A stretch of 64,000 bases of DNA, from positions 62,001 to 126,000 of the forward strand of contig DASXVO010000028.1 of the NCBI GenBank assembly GCA_036504215.1, written 5' to 3'. Shown one piece after another: positions 36,451-45,691 of the stretch; position 1 is the first letter of the stretch; each line of letters opens with the position of its first letter. This DNA comes from Vicinamibacterales bacterium. Lineage in GTDB: Bacteria > Acidobacteriota > Vicinamibacteria > Vicinamibacterales > Fen-181. The notes beneath the pieces were generated by a model that was not told the DNA's origin, made no database searches, and worked only from the letters and a program-made list of their open reading frames with translations. Made by a program: the position numbers and the translations under genes.

Positions 36451-36978
36451 ATGTCCATCAGCTCAGTCCAGGCTTCCGGCGCCAACGCCATCCAAGACCT
36501 GGCACGCACCATCATGCAGGAGTTCGACAAGAACCAGGACGGCCAGTTCTCATACGACGAGTTTGCCAACTTCCTGGACTCCTTCGTGCAGAATCTCGGT
36601 ATCAAGCCCTCGCGCGCAGCCAGTGCGTCGTCGAGCACCGCCGGCAAGGTCGCCACCGCGTCGCAGCCCTTCGTCACCTCGCTCGACGCCAGCACACTGC
36701 CACCGTGCCCACCCGGCTGGAATGGGGCGAAGTGGACTGATCTCGGCCACACCACCCCCAAGTACGTCGTTGGGAGGATCCTGGCCCGGTACAGCCCCAG
36801 CGACTGGCTCGACACGGCCAAGCGCGACACGATTCTCGGCGACCTGAAGGCGGCCGGATTCAACGTCACGGCGGTCGGCAAGGACAAGGTCGACTTCGGT
36901 TCGGAATTGGGCAAGATCGACATCGTGCAGGGCGCGAGCAGCGGCGGTCAGGCGTGGCAGTGGCTGCCGGTGAGCTAG
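36451..36978 (+). CDS. EF-hand protein of unknown role
   Basis: The 175-residue protein contains one EF-hand loop, DKNQDGQFSYDE (residues 26-37), with Asp-x-Asn-x-Asp-Gly and a final Glu that would bind calcium. No signal peptide is present. A Ser/Ala-rich linker at 55-80 separates the EF-hand from a C-terminal domain, PPCPPGWNGAKWTDLGHTTP onward, that I do not recognise and that ends in a run of Gly, Gln and Trp. Calcium sensing is inferred. A strong AGGAGG precedes the ATG, and a sigma-54-like promoter lies 26 bases upstream. Confidence 0.75.
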   Translation: MSISSVQASGANAIQDLARTIMQEFDKNQDGQFSYDEFANFLDSFVQNLGIKPSRAASASSSTAGKVATASQPFVTSLDASTLPPCPPGWNGAKWTDLGHTTPKYVVGRILARYSPSDWLDTAKRDTILGDLKAAGFNVTAVGKDKVDFGSELGKIDIVQGASSGGQAWQWLPVS

Positions 36979-37012
36979 GCTGATCCCCTCGCGTTCCGTT
37001 CTGGAAATCTCC

Positions 37013-37039
37013 GGGGGAGGCGCGGCCGGCGCCTCCCCC
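37013..37039 (+). terminator. Strong hairpin after the EF-hand gene
   Basis: GGGGGAGGCGC (37013-37023) pairs perfectly with GCGCCTCCCCC (37029-37039) over a 5-base loop. It is 35 bases past the stop. There is no clear T-run, but the stem is very stable. Confidence 0.6.
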
Positions 37040-37205
37040 GCCCTCTCCCCGTCACCACCTCGACCGTACGCCGAGCTGTCCGACCGAACCGAGGTTGGAC
37101 TTTGCCACGCGGGGCGTGCTACCCTTCGCACTTTGCCGACTCTTGCCGCCGGAGGGCCCCGAAGGGCTGTGTCCCATTGGGTAGCCGTCCGCATTTCCGT
37201 CAGCT

Positions 37206-38210
37206 ATGCAGCTTCCAGACGCCGCACCTGCGACGCCCTCCCGTGCGCGCCAGATCCTCGTTGGCCTCGCCAAGCTGATCATCAGCGCGGGCCTGCTGAC
37301 GGTGCTGTTCTCCCGCACTGACCTTGGCGGTCTCTGGGCCCACATCCGCGGCGCGTCCATCCCGTGGCTGGCGTTCGGTCTTCTTTTGTACCTGGTCTCC
37401 CTCATCGTGGCGACCTGGAGATGGGAGGGCCTGCTCGCGGCCCAGCACATCGATGTGACGGGCCGTTCCCTGTTCGGCTCGTATCTCGTTGCGACTTTTT
37501 TCAACAATTTCCTTCCCAGCAACATCGGCGGCGATGTGGTGAGGATCCGCGACACCGTCCGCCCGGCCGGCTCGAAGACGCTGGCGGCCACCGTCGTGCT
37601 CATCGACCGGGCGATCGGCCTAGCTGGCTTGGTACTGGTCGCCGCCGTCGGGGCGACCGTGGCGGGAGGTGGCGCGACCGCCACGATGATGCCGGTCGTG
37701 CCGGCGTGGTTGTGGGCGGGTCTGCTGCTGGCTACGCTGGTCTCGGCACCGGCCGTCATTGCTCCGGCGGGCGTCGGCCGGATGCTTCAGCCGCTGCGGG
37801 TGATCCATCCCGAGTGGGTGGACGGGCGCATCGCGACGATCACTGAGATGCTTGGACGCTTCCGGGAACGGCCCCAGTCGCTGTTTCGCGGATTCGCGGG
37901 GGCCGTCGGCGTTCAGGTGCTCCAGGTCTTCTTCTTCTCGGCTGTGGCCCACAGCCTGAACATTCCCATCACGACCTGGCATCTCGCGTTCGTGGTGCCT
38001 GCCTCGTTCGTGGTGCAGATGCTGCCGGTCTCGGTCAACGGCTTCGGTGTCCGCGAGGCGACATTCTCGTTCTACTTCAACCGCCTCGGCCTCCCGATCG
38101 AATCGGCGATGGCGCTGTCGCTCGGCGCCACGGGACTCATCATGCTGTTCTCGCTGTCGGGTGCAGGCGCCTGGTTCCTCCGCGCGCACCGGCCCGAACC
38201 CACAGCCTGA
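37206..38210 (+). CDS. YbhN-like flippase-type integral membrane protein
   Basis: The 334-residue protein has 7-8 predicted transmembrane helices and the conserved pattern of the lysylphosphatidylglycerol-synthase/YbhN transmembrane family (FLPSNIGGDVVRIRDTV, VDRAIGLAGLVLV-like IDRAIGLAGLVL, LPVSVNGFGVREATF). Members move lipid or aminolipid across the membrane, but the substrate here is unknown. The gene stands before a second YbhN family gene at 41420, separated by a PMT-like gene and a radical SAM gene. It has no Lys-transfer catalytic domain. Confidence 0.8.
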   Translation: MQLPDAAPATPSRARQILVGLAKLIISAGLLTVLFSRTDLGGLWAHIRGASIPWLAFGLLLYLVSLIVATWRWEGLLAAQHIDVTGRSLFGSYLVATFFNNFLPSNIGGDVVRIRDTVRPAGSKTLAATVVLIDRAIGLAGLVLVAAVGATVAGGGATATMMPVVPAWLWAGLLLATLVSAPAVIAPAGVGRMLQPLRVIHPEWVDGRIATITEMLGRFRERPQSLFRGFAGAVGVQVLQVFFFSAVAHSLNIPITTWHLAFVVPASFVVQMLPVSVNGFGVREATFSFYFNRLGLPIESAMALSLGATGLIMLFSLSGAGAWFLRAHRPEPTA

Positions 38211-38218
38211 CTGCCACG

Positions 38219-40162
38219 CTACTTCTTCTTCTCGGCCGTCGCCTGCAGTCGAAGCATCGCGCCCAGGAACCGCCGGTCATTTGTCGTCGAGTCCCTCAGC
38301 TTCGGAACGAAGCCCCGATCGGCCTCCACGGACAGCACGAATCCGAACCCGTGGTTCGAGTAGACGCCTCTCCCGCGGGTATCGACGGTCATGTCGATCG
38401 CCTCGTCAGGCTTCAAATCGATCGTCCGGCCGCGGCCGTCGAACGACAGCCAGACCCGGTTCGGGATCGGTGACGACACTGTAATCCGCATGCTCGCGAT
38501 CGGCTCCGTGGTCCGCACGATCACGTCCCCTCGGCGCCCGCCCGAAAACCAGATCCCGGCCGGCTCCGGGTCGTACACGTTCTCGTCGAGGAGATAGAGC
38601 GAGAGCTGCGGATCGTTGCCGTAGGGCAGGCGCGACCGGAAGCGATCGAGCATGATGGGCAGATCGTTCACCATCGTGAGCTCGATCGGCAGGAAACGAA
38701 CCGCGCCATGGTTCAGGTTCTGGTATGGAAACCTGGCTGTGAAGTACGGGTTCAGAACCAACTGCGCGGTGAAGACGGCCCCGACCATCCACATGATCAA
38801 CGGCAGCAGGGCGGAGTCGAGCGCCGGCAGCAGGAAGAACATCAGCGGATACAGACCCATGAAGTAGCGGTTGCCCGGCGGACCTCCCCCTCCCGACCAG
38901 GTGTACGGCAGGATGACGAGGATCGTGGCCACCGAGGCGAGGAGCGCCAGCACCAGGAGGATCTGCCAGCCTCGAATCTGCCTGAACCGCCACAGCCACA
39001 GTCCGAATGCCGCCACGCCCGGGAAGAAGAACGGCACGAGACCCGAATGCCGGCCAACCAGAAAGTACCCGACGTTTGCGGCAAACCGGCGCACGTAGAA
39101 CCGGGAATCGTAGACCGCATCCGCGTAGAGCTCGTTCGTGCTGTTGGAGTAGCCCACGGTATCGAACGTCATCTCAGGCCGCTGGGTCGGAAACCAGGTG
39201 TAGAAGACCTTCCGGTTTCCGCCCTGGTAGTTCCACTCCCCGGACACGTAGCTGTTGAATCCGAACAGCCCTGCGAGCACGGCGCAGAAAACTATCCCCA
39301 CCAGCAGACCGTGAACGAACCGCCGTCGCACCCAGGGCCACAGCACGACCGGAACGATGAGCAGCGCGTAGAGCGGCTTGGAGAAGGTCATCATCCCCAG
39401 CAGCACGGCGGCGAGGACGTCGCTCCACGGGCCGCGAACCCAGCGCGACACCCGGCCGGCGCCTGCAGGCACCGGCGATACCTCCTTGTAGAGCCACAGG
39501 AAGTATGCAAAGAACGCGAGCGAGAAATTGAACACTTCGGCCGTCATCCAGACGCCGAATACCGGCACCACCGTGGCCACGAGGAACGCCGTCGTGAAGA
39601 TCATCGCCGGCGCGCGAGCGGATCGCGCCCGTACGAAGCGATAGCCACAAAGGCCGACACCGGTCAGGAGCAAGGCATGGAAGACCAGCATGCCGCGCAG
39701 GCCAAACAGCCAGACGAACGGCGACGCCATCAGAGGGTAGATATAGGCTTTGCCGAAGTAGAGATGATCGACCGGACCATCGCCCCACACGATCCGGCGG
39801 ATGAACGGTGGCCCCCAGACGAATTTGATCCGGGCCAACTTTCCGCGCTTCAGGAAGATACCGTCGGGGCCGCATCGATAGACGGCCCAGTAGCGCTCCA
39901 GGTCCTGACGTTCGAACGCCAGGTCGCGGTCGTAGGCCGCGCTGAGCGCCATGGCCGTGTACGTGGCCTCGTCGCCTTTCAGGCCGTACCCGTTGGCGAC
40001 CGGGTCGACCGTCAAGACAAAGGACAGGACCAGCGCGACCAAGAGGGCGGGTACGAGGAACTCGGCGCGTTGCCACCAGGCTGGAGACGGTTCGGCAATC
40101 GTGGCGGCATCAGCGCCCGGAGGGATGGAATCGGAATTCTGCACGGCGAGATAGTATGCCAT
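38219..40162 (-). CDS. PMT-like polytopic membrane protein
   Basis: The 647-residue protein has about ten or more hydrophobic helices. Early helices carry the Asp-rich loop typical of GT-C glycosyltransferases (LKGDEATYTAMALSAAYDRD), and FEQLERY-like motif FERQDLERYWAVY follows. It resembles dolichyl-phosphate-mannose-type or related membrane glycosyltransferases, where the lumenal loop binds an acceptor. The C-terminal domain (residues about 540-647) looks beta-rich and periplasmic. ATG at 40162 is used; 40171 is possible. It converges on the YbhN gene at 38210. Confidence 0.65.
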   Translation of the reverse strand: MAYYLAVQNSDSIPPGADAATIAEPSPAWWQRAEFLVPALLVALVLSFVLTVDPVANGYGLKGDEATYTAMALSAAYDRDLAFERQDLERYWAVYRCGPDGIFLKRGKLARIKFVWGPPFIRRIVWGDGPVDHLYFGKAYIYPLMASPFVWLFGLRGMLVFHALLLTGVGLCGYRFVRARSARAPAMIFTTAFLVATVVPVFGVWMTAEVFNFSLAFFAYFLWLYKEVSPVPAGAGRVSRWVRGPWSDVLAAVLLGMMTFSKPLYALLIVPVVLWPWVRRRFVHGLLVGIVFCAVLAGLFGFNSYVSGEWNYQGGNRKVFYTWFPTQRPEMTFDTVGYSNSTNELYADAVYDSRFYVRRFAANVGYFLVGRHSGLVPFFFPGVAAFGLWLWRFRQIRGWQILLVLALLASVATILVILPYTWSGGGGPPGNRYFMGLYPLMFFLLPALDSALLPLIMWMVGAVFTAQLVLNPYFTARFPYQNLNHGAVRFLPIELTMVNDLPIMLDRFRSRLPYGNDPQLSLYLLDENVYDPEPAGIWFSGGRRGDVIVRTTEPIASMRITVSSPIPNRVWLSFDGRGRTIDLKPDEAIDMTVDTRGRGVYSNHGFGFVLSVEADRGFVPKLRDSTTNDRRFLGAMLRLQATAEKKK

Positions 40163-40224
40163 GACGGTCATTCGGCGAGAAGGCGCGTTCGTCCAACCGC
40201 CACATCGACGGACCGATGGCCAAA

Positions 40225-40253
40225 TTGACGGCATCACGAGGCCGGGATACCAT
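40225..40253 (+). promoter_or_regulatory. Promoter of the radical SAM gene
   Basis: TTGACG (40225-40230) and TACCAT (40248-40253) are separated by 17 bases. Start would fall near 40260, six bases before the ATG, so no ribosome binding site fits. Confidence 0.55.
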
Positions 40254-40265
40254 GGACCCACTCAC

Positions 40266-41423
40266 ATGTCATCAAGGACTTTTGCCCTGAGATATATCGG
40301 GAAGGCCGCGCTGGGCGTGCCCCGCGACCTGGCGAAGACCGTCGTGGCCGCCGTCAAACCCATCCGTCCGACGGTGCTCATCTACAACTGCACGTTCGTG
40401 TGCGATGCCCGCTGTCAGATGTGCAGCAACTGGAAACGGGGGGACCGGAAGGCCGAGCTCAGCTTCGCCCGCCTCGAACAGGCGATGGACCATCCGTTCT
40501 GGCACGCCGTCGAGAACCTCAACATCTCGGGCGGCGAACCGACGACGCGAAACGACCTTCCGGAGTTGGTCGAGATGTTCGTCGGGCGCTTTCCCCGGCT
40601 GCGCAAGGTTGGCATCAACACGACTGGCCTGACGCCGCACCGCGCGATCCCGCAACTCACGCGGATCGTGCGGCACTGCGCCGAGCGCAACATCCTGATC
40701 AGCGCTCGCGTGTCGCTCGACGGTATCGGCGAGATCCACGACCAGGTGCGTCAGGTGAAGCGGGGTTTCGACAAGGCATCGGAGACGATCGCCGCCATGA
40801 CCGCGCTGGCGGAGGAAGTGCCGCAGTTCCAGTTTGGCGTGGCGTCCACGATCTTCGCAACCAACATGAAGGACGCCGGGAACTTGTTGACGTGGGCGCG
40901 CGCGAAGAAGCTGGACATCGTCTTCAACATGCTCCGCTTCACCGATGCGATGCTCGGCAACAGCGACCTCGAGGAACGGATCGGACTTGGGGCGGACGAA
41001 GAAGAGTTCATGCGCCAGTTCTTCCTGGAGCGGGTGCAGGAGGAGTCGGTGTTCAGCGGCCAGGCGTTCATGTACTTGCACTACGCCGACATGATCGCGA
41101 ACGGCTACAAGCGGACCATGCCCTGCCCGTTCCAGACGCAGGGCCTGCTGCTCAACCCGAACGGGGAACTGTTCTACTGCGAGAACTCGAAGGTCATCGG
41201 CAACCTGGCCGATGAGGACCCTGCTGCCGTGTACTTCCGGGCCGAGAACGTTGCCTACAGGAAGACGTTCCAGGAGACCATCTGCGCGAACTGCCTGAGC
41301 CCGTGCCAGGTGAACGTGGGGGCGATGAAGCAGTTCGCCCCCTACGTCAAGTTCCTGTTGCGTGCCTACCGCATCAAGCACCACCCCGAACAGCACCTCA
41401 GGACGCTGCCGAACGTCCCGTGA
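40266..41423 (+). CDS. Radical SAM protein with extra C-terminal cysteine cluster
   Basis: The 385-residue protein has the radical SAM cluster motif CDARCQMC (C46, C50, C53), the LNISGGEPTTR glycine-rich SAM site, and a C-terminal block of cysteines (MPCPF, FYCENS, CANCLSPCQ) that could hold a second iron-sulfur cluster as in SPASM or twitch proteins. The reaction is unknown; the family includes glycan, lipid and peptide modifying enzymes. A predicted promoter lies 13 bases upstream. Its stop overlaps the GTG of a YbhN-like gene by four bases (GTGA). Confidence 0.85.
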   Translation: MSSRTFALRYIGKAALGVPRDLAKTVVAAVKPIRPTVLIYNCTFVCDARCQMCSNWKRGDRKAELSFARLEQAMDHPFWHAVENLNISGGEPTTRNDLPELVEMFVGRFPRLRKVGINTTGLTPHRAIPQLTRIVRHCAERNILISARVSLDGIGEIHDQVRQVKRGFDKASETIAAMTALAEEVPQFQFGVASTIFATNMKDAGNLLTWARAKKLDIVFNMLRFTDAMLGNSDLEERIGLGADEEEFMRQFFLERVQEESVFSGQAFMYLHYADMIANGYKRTMPCPFQTQGLLLNPNGELFYCENSKVIGNLADEDPAAVYFRAENVAYRKTFQETICANCLSPCQVNVGAMKQFAPYVKFLLRAYRIKHHPEQHLRTLPNVP

Positions 41424-42406
41424 AGCGCCCGACTCTCGGCACGCTCCTGCGGGTGGCCGTCGCGGTGATCCTGACGGGCCTGCTGCTCTGGAAGGCCGAC
41501 CCGGCCCGAGTCTGGCAGGCATCGGTCCGCGCAGACCCGTCTGACATCGCAATCGCCATGGCGCTGACGCTGCTCGACCGATCGCTGATGGCGTATCGAT
41601 GGCTCGTACTGCTCCGCCCTCTCGCCTCCGCCTCGCACGTGTCGCTCGGCCCCATCATGCGGATCTTCTTCGTCAGCACGTTCGTGGGCACCTTCCTGCC
41701 CGCGAGCATCGGTGGCGACGCGGTTCGGGCCTACAGTCTCGCCCGGCACGACGTCCCGGCCTCGGCGGCCGTGGCGTCGGTGTTCATGGATCGCATGCTC
41801 GGTGTGCTGTCGGTCCTGCTGCTCGGCGTTGCAGGGCTCTTCTTTGCACGGGATCTCGCCACGCACCCGGCCGTGCTGACCGCCTTGTGCGTGACCCTCG
41901 GGGTCTGCGTCGCCACGGGGGTCGTCGTCTTCAGCCGAGGCATGGCAGACCTCGCACGTAGCCTGCTTCGCTTCGTACCGTACGTCGCGCTCCGCCGGAC
42001 AGGCGACTCGTTACTCGGAGCGATTCAGAGCTACGCGACGTCGCACCGCGAGCTCTTGAACGTCCTCGCCGGATCACTCGGCGTGCAGGTCCTGCGCGTC
42101 GTCCAGGCGTATTTCCTCGGACGCGCACTTGGCATCGAGGCACCGCTCCAGGTCTACTTCGCGTTCATTCCGTTGATCCTCCTGGTCATGCTCCTGCCGG
42201 TCACCGTCAACGGCTTCGGCACGAGCCAGGCTGCCTTCGTCTGGCTCTTCGCGCGAGCGGGCGTCAGCAGCGCACAGTCGTTCGCACTGTCCGTGTTGTT
42301 CGTGGCGTTGGGAGTCGTGGGCAACCTGCCGGGCGCGGTGCTGTATATCCGCGGCGGACTGGATCCCACTCGAGCCGCTGCCGGCACCGTCGTTCCGCAC
42401 GAGTGA
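41420..42406 (+). CDS. YbhN-like flippase-type membrane protein coupled to the radical SAM gene
   Basis: The 328-residue protein begins at GTG 41420 (VKRPTLGTLL), a start chosen because it overlaps the radical SAM stop. It has seven or eight hydrophobic helices. The sequence carries FLPASIGGDAVRAYSLAR and LPVTVNGFGTSQAAFVWL, the same landmarks as the protein at 37206, so the two genes are paralogues. Lipid or polyprenyl-sugar flipping is inferred from the family; a phosphate export role is the alternative. Confidence 0.8.
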   Translation: MKRPTLGTLLRVAVAVILTGLLLWKADPARVWQASVRADPSDIAIAMALTLLDRSLMAYRWLVLLRPLASASHVSLGPIMRIFFVSTFVGTFLPASIGGDAVRAYSLARHDVPASAAVASVFMDRMLGVLSVLLLGVAGLFFARDLATHPAVLTALCVTLGVCVATGVVVFSRGMADLARSLLRFVPYVALRRTGDSLLGAIQSYATSHRELLNVLAGSLGVQVLRVVQAYFLGRALGIEAPLQVYFAFIPLILLVMLLPVTVNGFGTSQAAFVWLFARAGVSSAQSFALSVLFVALGVVGNLPGAVLYIRGGLDPTRAAAGTVVPHE

Positions 42407-42431
42407 GGATGGGCGACTGGCGATGGTGTCG

Positions 42432-43400
42432 TCAGGCCTCGACGTCCGGCTGTTCCGCTTCCCGGACTTCCCGAACCGTGTAGGTCGGCTTGTTCTGCGA
42501 TTCGTGGTAGGTGCGGGCCTGGAGCTCCGCCAGCAGACCGAGCGTGATCAGTTGGACGCCGGTGAAGATCAGCAGGATCCCGAACAGCAGCAGCGGTCGA
42601 TTGCCGATCGATTCGTATCCGAACAGCCGCTGCGCCGCAAGCCAGCCCGTCACGGCCGCGCCGGCCAGTCCCATCACCATCCCGACCAGGCCGAAAATCT
42701 GGAGGGGCCGGGTCGAATACGACAGCAGGAACTTGACGGTAAGCAGGTCCAGAACCACCCGAAACGTCCGCGAGATCCCGTAGTTCGACCGGCCGTGGGT
42801 TCGCGCCCTGTGGTTGACCACCACCTCGTCGATCCGGACGCCCATCTCGCTGGCAATGGCCGGCAGGAAGCGATGCATCTCACCGTAGAGTTTCAGCGGC
42901 TTCACCACCTCGGCGCGGAAAACCTTGAGCGAGCATCCGTAGTCGTGCAGCGCCACCCCCGTCGCCACCGAGATCAGCTTGTTCGCGAGGATTGACGGCA
43001 GCCGGCGCGAGATGAACGGATCCTTTCGAACCTTCCGCCACCCGCAGACGATGTCGAAGCCCTGCTCGAGCCGATCGACGAGGCCCGGGATGTCCGCCGG
43101 GTCGTTCTGCAGATCGCCGTCAGACGTGATGATGTAGCGCCCGCGGGCGCGGGCAAACCCGGCCGAGAAGGCGGCGGTCTGGCCGAAGTTGCGACGGAAG
43201 CGGATGACACGCAGCCGCGAGTCCTTCGCCTGAAGGCCTGCGAGCCGCTCGAAGCTGTCATCCGTGCTGCCGTCCTCGATGAACAGCAGTTCGTAGCTTC
43301 GCCCACACGGTTCGAGAGCATCGGTCAGCTCTCGGTACAGGCGCGGAATGTTCTCCGACTCATTCTTGATCGGGATGACGATTGAAAGCTCAGGTGACAT
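42432..43400 (-). CDS. GT2 glycosyltransferase with C-terminal membrane anchor (DPM1/ArnC-like)
   Basis: The 322-residue protein begins ELSIVIPIKNESENIPRLY, the GT-A family 2 N-terminal motif. The nucleotide-binding TSDGDLQND and GWRKVRKDPFISRRLPS (QxxRW-type neighbour) are present. Two hydrophobic helices at about residues 230-255 and 265-290 anchor the C-terminus, as in polyisoprenyl-phosphate glycosyltransferases such as ArnC. It would charge a polyprenyl phosphate with a sugar. Its neighbourhood of PMT-like proteins that use such donors supports this. Confidence 0.87.
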   Translation of the reverse strand: MSPELSIVIPIKNESENIPRLYRELTDALEPCGRSYELLFIEDGSTDDSFERLAGLQAKDSRLRVIRFRRNFGQTAAFSAGFARARGRYIITSDGDLQNDPADIPGLVDRLEQGFDIVCGWRKVRKDPFISRRLPSILANKLISVATGVALHDYGCSLKVFRAEVVKPLKLYGEMHRFLPAIASEMGVRIDEVVVNHRARTHGRSNYGISRTFRVVLDLLTVKFLLSYSTRPLQIFGLVGMVMGLAGAAVTGWLAAQRLFGYESIGNRPLLLFGILLIFTGVQLITLGLLAELQARTYHESQNKPTYTVREVREAEQPDVEA

Positions 43401-43418
43401 CCGGCTGGCGATTATACC

Positions 43419-44015
43419 TTACGAGGGCGTTGGCGACCGGCGCCGCCACCAGACATAGACCAGCCCTGCAGCGAGAACCACGAGTGCCGTGGCCAGCGCC
43501 ACCTGGTCCCCGTGAGTCTGGATGTAGTCCATTGCGGCATCGCCGTACCAGACCGCCAGCAATCCCTCGCCGAAGTAGCGGACGCCGCGTCCAAGGAGAA
43601 TCGCCGCAAGAAAGGCGGCCGGCTTCACGCCGGCGAGGCCTGCCAGCAGCACGAAGACCTTGAAAGGGGCCGGCGGCGGCAGAATCGAAGGCACGAGCAG
43701 CGCCAGCAGGCCGTACCGCTGAAAGGCGTCGAGGCCCTTCTTGATGCCCCCTTCGCTGAACCGCGTTCGCAGAAACGCTTCCCCGCCCTTCCGCGCCAGC
43801 CAGTACAGGACGTAGCAGCCCGCCACCGACCCGAGCGTCGCCATCGTCGCGTAGTACGGGAAGCGATCCTTGTGCTGGGTGACCATCCAGACGACGAGGA
43901 TGTCGTTGATCTCGGGCAGCGAGAGAAACGACGCGTCGAGAAACGCCACGACGAAGAGCCCGGGACCGCCGAAGGTCAGGACCAGCCCGCTCGCCCAGGT
44001 CACCAGGCTCTTCAT
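43419..44015 (-). CDS. DedA/VTT-family membrane protein
   Basis: The 198-residue protein has four to five hydrophobic helices and the family landmarks FGGPGLFVVAFLDASF, LGSVAGCYVLYWLARKGG, and RYGLLALLVPSILPPPAPFK near the middle. DedA/YqaA members are thought to translocate or scramble lipids such as undecaprenyl phosphate. It follows the GT2 gene 18 bases away, in the same direction, so lipid-carrier recycling is a reasonable reading. Not all family members have a proven function. Confidence 0.85.
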   Translation of the reverse strand: MKSLVTWASGLVLTFGGPGLFVVAFLDASFLSLPEINDILVVWMVTQHKDRFPYYATMATLGSVAGCYVLYWLARKGGEAFLRTRFSEGGIKKGLDAFQRYGLLALLVPSILPPPAPFKVFVLLAGLAGVKPAAFLAAILLGRGVRYFGEGLLAVWYGDAAMDYIQTHGDQVALATALVVLAAGLVYVWWRRRSPTPS

Positions 44016-44116
44016 GCGGCCGCGCCTGTCGAGCGGCGGGCGGCAGACCGCCGGCGGCTGGCAGCCGGCGAGAGCGCGCGAAGTACGCTAGAGTTGAGCG
44101 ACGGAATCATCGAGCC

Positions 44117-45691
44117 TTGATTATAGCTGACGTACCCGCCCGCTCCGCCAGCCAACGCGTGCGAACCGCTTCCCTTGTCGCGGCTGGTGCGATCATCCTT
44201 GGCAGCGTGGCCGTCTGGGTGTATCACGCGGCCGGCCTGACGCTCAGTCACTACGACGCCAAAGCGCATCTTGTCGTCGCGCGAAGAGTCCTCGACAGCC
44301 TGACGCCCGGGTGGAGGCAACTCGGAGCAGTCTGGCTGCCGCTTCCCCACCTCCTGAACCTCTTACCCGTTCAGATCGACACCTTCTACCGAACCGGCGC
44401 TTCGGGCGTCGCCATCTCAGTACTCTCGTTCGGTCTCCTCGCGTATGCCTGCGCGCGTGTGATTCTTCGACTCACGGACTCCTCGCCGGCCGCAGTGGCT
44501 GGCACGCTCATCGTGGTGCTCAACCCGGACCTGCTGTACCTGCAGGCGACGCCGATGACCGAGCCCCTGCTGCTCGCCCTGACCATGCTGGCTGTGGCAC
44601 TGCTCGTGGAGTGGGTGGACGACCAGACGCGATCCACCCGCCGAAACACGGGGCTGGCCTTTGCCGCCGCATGCCTGACGCGATACGAGGCGTGGCCGGT
44701 GACCGCGGCGGCGCTCGTCATCGCGACACTGGCGCTATGGCGAAAGGGCCTCGCCCCGCACGTCGCGGTGCGTCGGGTGGCAGTCCTGGCGGCTTACCCC
44801 CTGGTTGCGGTACTGGCGTTCCTCGTCCAGAGCCGGCTGACGGTAGGACACTGGTTCGTGACCGGGGGCTTCTACGTGGTGGACAACCCCGACATGGGGC
44901 GGCCCTTGAAGACGATTGGGTCGATCTGGTGGGCCAGCCACCACCTGAACGGCTACGGCGTGCTATTGACCGCGGTCGCGGGAGCGGCGGTAATCGCCGT
45001 CACGGGCCTGATGATTCCCGCGCGCGCCGCGACTCTCATCGTGCTGGCCCTTGGCGCCACGGCGGCGTTGCCATGGTATGCATTCGTCATCGGACACCCG
45101 TTCCGCATCCGGTACATGATCCCACTCGTACCTGCCGTTGCGGTCTGGGCCGGCGTCGCGGCGGGACGGATGGGGCGCTACCGGACTGTCGCAGCCGTAG
45201 CCCTGGTCGCACTCGTGCTCATCGAAACACGCCCGTTCGATCCGGCGGCTCCCATGATCGCCGAGGCTCAACTCGACCGCGAGCACGGTCGCGAGCGCGA
45301 AGCCGTGACCGAGTATCTGGCGCGTCACCGCCACGGCGAGAAGCTCCTCGTCAGCCTCGGCTCGCTGTCCCACTACGTTCAGGAGTTGTCGAGCGCGGGC
45401 CTGCGGATTCGCGACGTGATCCACGAAGGGAACGGCGACCTCTGGGCAGCGGCGCTCCGGCACCCGGAGACGCATGTCGGCTGGATTCTGGTCGAGGAAC
45501 TCTCCGAGGGCGGCGACCAACTCTCGAAGCGTGCGAAAGCGGACCCGAGTTTTCTCACCGGATTCGCGCGCGTGGCCGAGGGCGGCGGGGTGGGGCTCTA
45601 CAGGAGACAGGAACCAGAGTTCAGAAGCGAGACCCGGGAATCGAGAATTCAGAACCGACAGCCGGGAGGCGAGCAACGAACCCTCCGCTGA
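44117..45691 (+). CDS. GT-C (PMT-like) membrane glycosyltransferase
   Basis: The 524-residue protein has about nine hydrophobic helices and a loop LTLSHYDAKAHLVVARRV after the first helix, matching the Asp-containing extracytoplasmic loop of GT39-like transferases. A large C-terminal soluble region follows helix 9. The start is uncertain: TTG at 44117 is the first, while GTG at 44159 would place the first helix closer to the N-terminus. The last 25 residues (from about EFRSETRESRIQNR) are read from degenerate repeats and are probably an extension rather than functional sequence. Confidence 0.7.
   Translation: MIIADVPARSASQRVRTASLVAAGAIILGSVAVWVYHAAGLTLSHYDAKAHLVVARRVLDSLTPGWRQLGAVWLPLPHLLNLLPVQIDTFYRTGASGVAISVLSFGLLAYACARVILRLTDSSPAAVAGTLIVVLNPDLLYLQATPMTEPLLLALTMLAVALLVEWVDDQTRSTRRNTGLAFAAACLTRYEAWPVTAAALVIATLALWRKGLAPHVAVRRVAVLAAYPLVAVLAFLVQSRLTVGHWFVTGGFYVVDNPDMGRPLKTIGSIWWASHHLNGYGVLLTAVAGAAVIAVTGLMIPARAATLIVLALGATAALPWYAFVIGHPFRIRYMIPLVPAVAVWAGVAAGRMGRYRTVAAVALVALVLIETRPFDPAAPMIAEAQLDREHGREREAVTEYLARHRHGEKLLVSLGSLSHYVQELSSAGLRIRDVIHEGNGDLWAAALRHPETHVGWILVEELSEGGDQLSKRAKADPSFLTGFARVAEGGGVGLYRRQEPEFRSETRESRIQNRQPGGEQRTLR

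Noticed and set aside
38708-40228. A 506-codon frame opposite the PMT-like membrane gene.
   Set aside because: It is highly charged and lacks any hydrophobic helix or motif, as expected for the antisense of a transmembrane gene.
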